Below are positions 14,950 through 20,064 of a DNA stretch of 20,064 nucleotides, piece after piece. A program made the position numbers and the translations under genes. Position 1 is the stretch's first letter, and each line of letters starts with the position of its first letter. The stretch is from Actinomycetota bacterium. Lineage in GTDB: Bacteria; Actinomycetota; Acidimicrobiia; Acidimicrobiales; UBA8592. The stretch is taken from NCBI GenBank assembly GCA_002715425.1, contig PAYW01000034.1, positions 1 to 20,064 on the forward strand. Direction: 5' to 3'. The notes beneath the pieces were generated by a model. That model did not search any database. It was given only the letters and a program-made list of their open reading frames with translations, and was not told the DNA's origin.

Positions 14950-15994
14950 TCCCGCTCATGTTCTTTGTTAGTATTTGTAGATCGTTCAAACATTTGAGAG
15001 CAGCTCCGGAGTCAATAGCAGCGTTTGCTCTCTCGACTCCTTCAACAAGATTTTCGGCGATCCCTGCAACGAGTAGTCCTGCGCCGGCGTTTAAAGCAAT
15101 AATGTCTCGTTTAGGGCCAGGGTCACCCTGAAGAACTTGGAATGTAATCTGGGCATTTATCTTGGCATCACCTCCGTAGATCTCTTCTTCGGCTGCTCTC
15201 TTTATACCGACTTGGTCTGGCGAAATTTGTGAGGTCGTAATGCCATCAGGGGTAACAGTGTGGATAGTGTTCGGTCCTGTAATCGATAGTTCGTCTAAAC
15301 CACCATCTCCTGTGACAACCATTGCTAATTCTGTTCCGGTTACTTTAAGGACTTCAGCCATTCGCTTTCCTATTGCTTCAACAGGAACACCGATAACTTG
15401 GCGCGTAAGTGATGCTGGATGTGAGAGGGGGCCTAATAAGTTAAAAACTGTGGGGATGCCCAATTCCACACGCACCTGACTGGCGTGGCGCATTGCTGGA
15501 TGGAATGAGCGCGCGTATGCGAAACCCACTCCCACCTCTTCGACGCAACGTGAGACCTGCTCTGGAGCTAACTCGGCAGCAATGGAAAGCTCTTCGAGCA
15601 AGTCAAATGACCCCGAAGTGGATGATGCCTTTCTGTTTCCGTGTTTACAGACTTTCGCTCCTGCTCCGGCAGCGACAAATGAAGCGATTGTCGAAACGTT
15701 TAGTGCAGCTTTTCGGCCCATTGGAGACCCTCCAGCTCCAACTAAGTCAATAGTCTCAGGTGGGCAGCTGATTGGTATACATGCGAAACGCATAGCGCGA
15801 ACAAGCCCGCTAAGCTCATCGACTGTTTCTCCCTTTTGTCGAAGCGCTACAACGAACGCAGCAAGTTGTGCATCTGTAGCTTCTCCTTGTAGAACTGACA
15901 TGAGGACAGCTTCAGCTGTCTTAGAGTCTAAATCGCGACCTTCAGAAAGATCCGCAAGAACGACAGGCCAATTCTCGAATTTTTGTTCTGGCAT
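14942..15994 (-). CDS. trpD: Anthranilate phosphoribosyltransferase
   Basis: Second step of tryptophan synthesis, joining anthranilate and PRPP. The 350-residue protein has the N-terminal helical domain (MSVLQGEATDAQLAAFVVALRQKGETVDEL), the PRPP-binding region with VGAGGS (85-90) and NVST (99-102), KHGNRKASSTSGSFDLLEEL (117-136), the anthranilate-contact segment, and the metal-binding GDGGLDELS. The glycine loop differs from the usual GTGGD-x(4-5)-FNIST: GTGGD is GAGGS here and about three residues are added before NVST. The other key residues are in place, so I keep the name. No other trp gene is near. It is probably expressed from a promoter placing the transcript start at the ATG. Confidence 0.9.
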   Translation of the reverse strand: MPEQKFENWPVVLADLSEGRDLDSKTAEAVLMSVLQGEATDAQLAAFVVALRQKGETVDELSGLVRAMRFACIPISCPPETIDLVGAGGSPMGRKAALNVSTIASFVAAGAGAKVCKHGNRKASSTSGSFDLLEELSIAAELAPEQVSRCVEEVGVGFAYARSFHPAMRHASQVRVELGIPTVFNLLGPLSHPASLTRQVIGVPVEAIGKRMAEVLKVTGTELAMVVTGDGGLDELSITGPNTIHTVTPDGITTSQISPDQVGIKRAAEEEIYGGDAKINAQITFQVLQGDPGPKRDIIALNAGAGLLVAGIAENLVEGVERANAAIDSGAALKCLNDLQILTKNMSGND

Positions 15995-16000
15995 GTTTTT

Positions 16001-16028
16001 AGTATTGCCTTGAAATTCAATAAGTCAA
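16001..16028 (-). promoter_or_regulatory. Candidate trpD promoter, leaderless
   Basis: Minus strand: TTGACT (16028-16023), a 16-bp spacer, AATACT (16006-16001), then six bases to the ATG at 15994. A start seven bases after the -10 would be the A of the ATG. No Shine-Dalgarno is present, which agrees with a leaderless transcript. Confidence 0.45.
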
Positions 16029-16092
16029 AGCATTTAACAAAGCTAATGTATTGGCTTGCCTTTGGGAATTGGCTTTACCTACTTAGGAGTTC

Positions 16093-16674
16093 CTAATCAG
16101 CCACTCGCGTTAGTGTATTCTTATCGGTATGATGCAGAAGCTCATCTTGGATCGACATCTTTAAGACCGAGTCTTCTTCATAAGACCATTCATCGTCTCC
16201 GATGTTGATACTGAGTGTGTACTCTACCGTTGATGCATTTTCTGCAAGATACTTGTTCTGAAGAATTCCGTAATTTGTCGAACCGAGCTCTGCTGACATG
16301 TTAAATGAGGTAGCGTCAGCTTCGCATTCTCCTCCTGCAACAACAACTGTCCCTCTCGGAACCATGAAACAGCGCATGATCTGCTTAGCTTCAGGGTCAT
16401 ATAGCCAATATCCGATCTCTGTATGAAATGGATCTTGATCAAGCTCGTCAGATCTCCACGCTGCCATTCGGTAGTCCAATCCATAGAGATGTTGGTTTCC
16501 GTTGTCAACTGGTCCAAAAGTGGAGAATGTCACTCTCTCAAAGTAGCTGGTATCGCCAGTTTCGCCTTCTTCATGGTGGTAGGAGAAATCAACACCTCCG
16601 TGCCCTTCCCATGTTCCAACAAGTGAAAGTAAAGGCCCAAAATTCGCAACCGTTAAATCTTCTGGTGCAGTCAT
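16093..16674 (-). CDS. Nitrobindin-like heme-binding beta-barrel domain protein
   Basis: A 193-residue protein that looks like the nitrobindin/FABP-like family (formerly DUF1794), ten-stranded barrels that may bind heme. Signs: LSLVGTWEGHG near the N-terminus (17-26), HTEIGYWLYDPEAKQIMRCFMVPRG in the middle (84-108), and the late LLHHTDKNTLTRV (179-191). In nitrobindins a His near the end binds heme; H181 or H182 are candidates. The ATG at 16674 is preceded by GGAGAA with six-base spacing, so an upstream extension to 16731 is rejected. It is monocistronic; trpD follows at 98 bp. Its ligand, if any, is untested. Confidence 0.82.
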   Translation of the reverse strand: MTAPEDLTVANFGPLLSLVGTWEGHGGVDFSYHHEEGETGDTSYFERVTFSTFGPVDNGNQHLYGLDYRMAAWRSDELDQDPFHTEIGYWLYDPEAKQIMRCFMVPRGTVVVAGGECEADATSFNMSAELGSTNYGILQNKYLAENASTVEYTLSINIGDDEWSYEEDSVLKMSIQDELLHHTDKNTLTRVAD

Positions 16675-16840
16675 AAGAAATTCTCCAAATCTTGTAAGTG
16701 TGGCCTTTTGCTGTGTTGCTGCGTAGACCACAATGGTCTACTTAGGAAAATAGCACTTACCAGACGCTAAGAATACTCAGAGCAGAAATATTTTAATAAT
16801 TTAGATTTATTTGTGTTATCGAATTCTCGAAGTCTCAACG

Positions 16841-16868
16841 TTGTGCTTTTCATCTTTTGCCGTAAAAA
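16841..16868 (+). promoter_or_regulatory. Candidate RNase P RNA promoter
   Basis: TTGTGC (16841-16846), a 16-bp spacer and TAAAAA (16863-16868) lie just upstream of the P1 helix start at 16878. Weak match to consensus; the rest of 16732-16877 shows no gene. Confidence 0.3.
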
Positions 16869-16877
16869 TGGGAAATG

Positions 16878-17246
<369 letters not shown>

Positions 17247-17252
17247 CTACTT

Positions 17253-18644
17253 TCAATCTGATACTCTTACAGCTCCTTTGGGCCACAAAGCAAGAACCAT
17301 AAGAAGCGATAACGTTGATACTGCTGCAAGGAAGACAAAAGCATTACGGAATGCTGGAAGGGCATCTACTCCTACTGAATCTCCTATAATCGCGACGAGT
17401 ATGGCGATACCCACAGCAGAACACATTGCTCTTCCCGTAAGGAAAGTAGCATTTGCCCTCCCATACACTTGTTCAGGCACTTCTGAAAGTGCAGCGCTAT
17501 TTAGCGGAGCGAAGGTTAACCCCATAGCTACTCCATACAAAAACAAACCAGGGAACATATTCCTCCAGTAGTTTATGTCAGATCCGTAAAAGGAGATGAA
17601 CCAACAATTTGCCGCTACCAGCAGCGCTGTCCCTACTAGAAGTATCCCTCGATAACCGTAATTTTGAACCCAACGACCGGTTCCGATTGAAACAACTCCC
17701 GCGAGAAGCGGAGTAGGAGTAATCGCTAGACCGATTTGAATCTGAGAGTACTCCCAAACAGTTGATAGATGTATTGGCCATAGAAGCCAAACTGAAGAAC
17801 CCACTAGTGACACACCCAAAGAAACAGCGTTCGCAGTTGTGAAGGTTGGAATCGAGAAAAGTTTGAAGTCAATTAGAGGCACTGGTTGACCTTTATTTCG
17901 GTAAAGGAAGACCGGGAAAAGAGTCGCTGACGCTATAAAAGCAAGAATAGTTCCCCAACTCGTCCACCCCCATCTGGGTCCTTGTACGATTCCTAATGCA
18001 AGACACCCTATTGCGGCAGTTCCAATCGGAATTCCTAGAATATCTAATGACCCGGTGTTAATAATTTCTGCAGAGATCTCTTTCGTTTTATAGAGGATTA
18101 TTGCGATAGCTACCGCTGCTGCACCAATTGTTTGCACTGCGAACATCCAACGCCAGTCCGCAATTTCAAGGATCAATGAGGCGAATGTTGGTGATAGAGC
18201 AGATCCTATGGGAACGGATGCTGCCCATATTCCTATCGCTAAAGCATGATGGGTTTTATGGAATCGCAAAAGTACCATTGCCAAAGAAGAGGGAGCATAG
18301 ATTGCTGCACCGATTCCCTGCATAGTACGACCAGCTATTAGAAAGCTTACGTTAGGAGAGAATGTACAAACCAGTGCCCCAAGGAAAAAAAGCAGCATTC
18401 CTTTTGTGAACATTCGTTGAGAACCAAGCCGGTCTGATAGCTGCCCTCCAAGGAGAGTAAATGCTGCAGTGGTAATTGCATAGCCCGACAGTATCCAGGA
18501 CAAGGTAGCTCTATTCGATCCGAAATCTAGCTCGATCTCTGGAAAGGCGATGGTTGTTCCAGTCAATGCCGCTGGAAGAAGGATCATGGCGAAAACTGAA
18601 ATCGCTAGGATATACCACGCTTCACGAGTAATGGGATGATTCAC
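17253..18644 (-). CDS. MFS drug/metabolite exporter, DHA2 (EmrB/QacA) type
   Basis: A 463-residue proton-driven exporter. About 13-14 hydrophobic helices are visible, starting with ISVFAMILLPAALTGTTIAF. MFS motif A is GGQLSDRLGSQRMF (66-79), and motif C-like GIWAASVPIGSALSPTFASLI lies in helix 5, the mark of antiporters. The typical DHA2 WILSGYAITTAAFTLLGG precedes motif A. The substrate is unknown. Start GTG at 18644, 14 bp after the hydrolase stop, so it is probably in one operon with the hydrolase and the other MFS gene. Its end is six bases from the 3' end of RNase P RNA, on the opposite strand. Confidence 0.9.
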   Translation of the reverse strand: MNHPITREAWYILAISVFAMILLPAALTGTTIAFPEIELDFGSNRATLSWILSGYAITTAAFTLLGGQLSDRLGSQRMFTKGMLLFFLGALVCTFSPNVSFLIAGRTMQGIGAAIYAPSSLAMVLLRFHKTHHALAIGIWAASVPIGSALSPTFASLILEIADWRWMFAVQTIGAAAVAIAIILYKTKEISAEIINTGSLDILGIPIGTAAIGCLALGIVQGPRWGWTSWGTILAFIASATLFPVFLYRNKGQPVPLIDFKLFSIPTFTTANAVSLGVSLVGSSVWLLWPIHLSTVWEYSQIQIGLAITPTPLLAGVVSIGTGRWVQNYGYRGILLVGTALLVAANCWFISFYGSDINYWRNMFPGLFLYGVAMGLTFAPLNSAALSEVPEQVYGRANATFLTGRAMCSAVGIAILVAIIGDSVGVDALPAFRNAFVFLAAVSTLSLLMVLALWPKGAVRVSD

Positions 18645-18658
18645 TTGTGCTCAAGTAT

Positions 18659-19366
18659 CTATGAGTGCTCAGACAAAAAGGACCGGATCGTTAAATCGGT
18701 TTTTTGAAGGGTTTCTGGACTTTTCCAGTGCTCAACAAGCGTCACAGAATGAGCTAAGTCAGCTATCTTTCGTGATGTTATCTGTGGGTGGTATAGGTCA
18801 TCACCCATTAGCACCAATATAGGGAGAGTGAATTGAGCAACATCTTCTTCTGACGCTGTAAGCAGGAATTCCCCATCCCACATATTCCCTCTAAATTTTT
18901 TTAGCGTTTCTTCCCCGAAGCCATCGGGTAGGGCATCTGCCCAGTTATCGAACATATCGTAAAAGGCTTCTCGGTTCCCGTCTATGCCTACCGGCTGAAG
19001 CATCACGGCTGACAGAAAACGATGTGGAGCTGCTTTAAGTAATCCGGCTATAAACGGCCCACCAATGCACATGCCAACGAGGTGACATTCCTCAATACCC
19101 AAATGGTCCAAAAGAGCTAATTGGTCCAACGTATACTGACTCCATCCATCGGTTGGACTGATCGGAGCTTCGGACTTTCCAGCATTCCGTTGGTCCATGC
19201 CGATTAATTTGAACTCTCCGATAAGAGATTCACGCGGGTTCCACGGCATATTCTCCCAAAGAGTATTAGCAGATCGCATTCCTCCTGGAGCTAGAAGAAG
19301 GACAGGAGTTCCTTCACCTTCGACTTCATAGAATATTTTTGAATCGCCGTTTTCGAAAAAAGTCAC
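18659..19366 (-). CDS. Alpha/beta hydrolase with cysteine nucleophile
   Basis: A 235-residue alpha/beta-hydrolase-fold protein. Oxyanion-loop segment LLLAPGGMRSA (23-33), conserved DQRNAGKSE (58-66), nucleophile elbow GMCIGG (98-103) with C100 instead of the usual serine, acid residue D189 or D190 (VLMGDD), and H213 (VEHW). Cysteine elbows are known in dienelactone hydrolase, so the protein may be active. A small cap of helices is seen at about 131-170. The substrate is unknown. Start GTG with GAGG five bases upstream. It is 42 bp after one MFS gene and 14 bp before another, suggesting an operon that handles one small molecule by hydrolysis and transport. Confidence 0.85.
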   Translation of the reverse strand: MTFFENGDSKIFYEVEGEGTPVLLLAPGGMRSANTLWENMPWNPRESLIGEFKLIGMDQRNAGKSEAPISPTDGWSQYTLDQLALLDHLGIEECHLVGMCIGGPFIAGLLKAAPHRFLSAVMLQPVGIDGNREAFYDMFDNWADALPDGFGEETLKKFRGNMWDGEFLLTASEEDVAQFTLPILVLMGDDLYHPQITSRKIADLAHSVTLVEHWKSPETLQKTDLTIRSFLSEHS

Positions 19367-19408
19367 ATTTACCTCACAGGTAAAACTATTTGGAAGGGCC
19401 CTTCTGGG

Positions 19409-20064
19409 TCAATTCCTGATTAATAAGTAGATTGCTATCAACCCCAATGCCGATGATCCAAGAATAGCTACTTCATATGATTTTTCTAGAACAGGTATCC
19501 ATAAGACGGGAAGGATTGCGGTTCCTAGAAATCTAAATGAAAGTATAAACGATAGGGTCCCTCCTCGGTTATCGGGGGCTTCTGTTGCACCAAGAGCCTG
19601 AAGGACAACAGACATATATCCAACCATACCTCCTGCAAAAAACCAGAGAACCGCCAGCATCAAAGGACTGGACGCAATAAAGAGCAGAGAAGAAAAAATA
19701 GTCACGGCGCCTGCAGCTAACAATGACGACTTTCGAGAACCTAGACGATCTATTGTTCTTCCCCAGAAGGGCCCGAGGAGAAGCATAGAAGCTGCGCCGA
19801 CAACGAGAATCAGGCCAGCTTGAGATCCGGAGACATTAAACTTATCCCGAGCTGCAACAGCTACAAGTATATTCACACCCATTGGACCTGCGGCGACCGC
19901 TAGCGTTGCGCATCCGATCCGCAAAATTCGACCTTGGAATAGAGCACGCAAAGAAGGTAGATTTGCTCCGTCTCTTGGCTGCCCAGTTGGTGGGAAAAGC
20001 GAAAGGACAAATGGAACTACAGCCGTTCCCCAAAAAGCCGCTTCCCATGAGGTATCGGCAGCAA
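19409..20064 (-). CDS. MFS transporter, N-terminal part outside window
   Basis: The frame is open from the stop at 19409 to the window's right edge (217 visible codons), so the 5' end is cut off. The visible part begins near the end of a helix (AAFWGTAVVPFVLSLF), passes a hydrophilic central loop (PPTGQPRDGANLPSLRALFQGR), and then contains six helices with a motif A-like GPFWGRTIDRLGSRKSS: this is the C-terminal half of a 12-helix MFS protein, plus the end of the N-terminal half. A GGMVGYMSVVLQALGATEAPDNRGGTLSF segment is typical of helix 10 and the following loop. An internal TTG at 19951 is not a start. The substrate is unknown. Confidence 0.85.
   Translation of the reverse strand, partial: AADTSWEAAFWGTAVVPFVLSLFPPTGQPRDGANLPSLRALFQGRILRIGCATLAVAAGPMGVNILVAVAARDKFNVSGSQAGLILVVGAASMLLLGPFWGRTIDRLGSRKSSLLAAGAVTIFSSLLFIASSPLMLAVLWFFAGGMVGYMSVVLQALGATEAPDNRGGTLSFILSFRFLGTAILPVLWIPVLEKSYEVAILGSSALGLIAIYLLIRN

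Noticed and set aside
15582..16013. Plus-strand frame of 143 codons opposite trpD
   Set aside because: Antisense to clear TrpD sequence, low-complexity Ser/Thr/Ala translation, no supporting start signal.
19842..20048. Separate cysteine-rich 68-codon minus-strand frame at the right edge
   Set aside because: It is an out-of-frame reading of the MFS gene, whose own frame is open through to the window edge.

Overview
The window reads as about 20 kb of chromosome from a moderately low-GC (by eye mid-40s %) actinobacterium, most likely an uncultured Acidimicrobiia-type lineage. The evidence is the gene set: MraZ with a structured RNA before the expected rsmH, a DUF3040 membrane protein, an actinobacterial-style DinB, an MtrAB-LpqB-like two-component module, a PimB-like mannosyltransferase next to an SRPBCC protein and a ROK glucokinase, and an unusual TrpD. 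It is densely packed, with short gaps and many 4-35 bp overlaps. I see no insertion sequence, prophage, CRISPR array, tRNA or rRNA.

Layout. 1-2300, all minus strand: a structured RNA at the left edge (candidate mraW motif), mraZ preceded by an array of MraZ-type boxes, a lipoate-ligase-like protein overlapped by a small conserved-looking gene, and a DUF3040 protein. 2301-3551: DNA polymerase IV (minus). 3648-9041, plus strand: a two-TM protein, an inositol-monophosphatase-family enzyme, a response regulator, a histidine kinase, a GerMN lipoprotein, and glycerol kinase. 9052-16674, minus strand: an alanine-type aminotransferase; the cluster GT4 mannosyltransferase, four-TM protein, SRPBCC protein, ROK glucokinase; epoxyqueuosine reductase; two small cysteine-rich proteins downstream of trpD; and a nitrobindin-like protein. 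16878-17246: RNase P RNA on the plus strand. 17253-20064, minus strand: a probable operon of MFS transporter (cut by the window edge), alpha/beta hydrolase with a cysteine nucleophile, and a DHA2-type MFS exporter.

How the genes fit together. The left end is the start of the division/cell-wall (dcw) cluster with its autoregulator. The two-component module probably senses envelope state, with the lipoprotein as accessory. The mannosyltransferase cluster points to phosphatidylinositol-mannoside-like envelope glycolipids; the inositol phosphatase fits that theme. As I recall, mraZ, DUF3040, pimB, SRPBCC, ROK glucokinase and trpD also lie within one broad region in Mycobacterium and/or Streptomyces, so much of this is probably an ancient actinobacterial block. 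I did not find a clearly new multi-gene system. The best leads are RNA and regulatory: a strand-asymmetric G.U-rich helix after mraZ, a phased MraZ-box array, an RNase P RNA that appears to lack helix P18, and several likely leaderless promoters.
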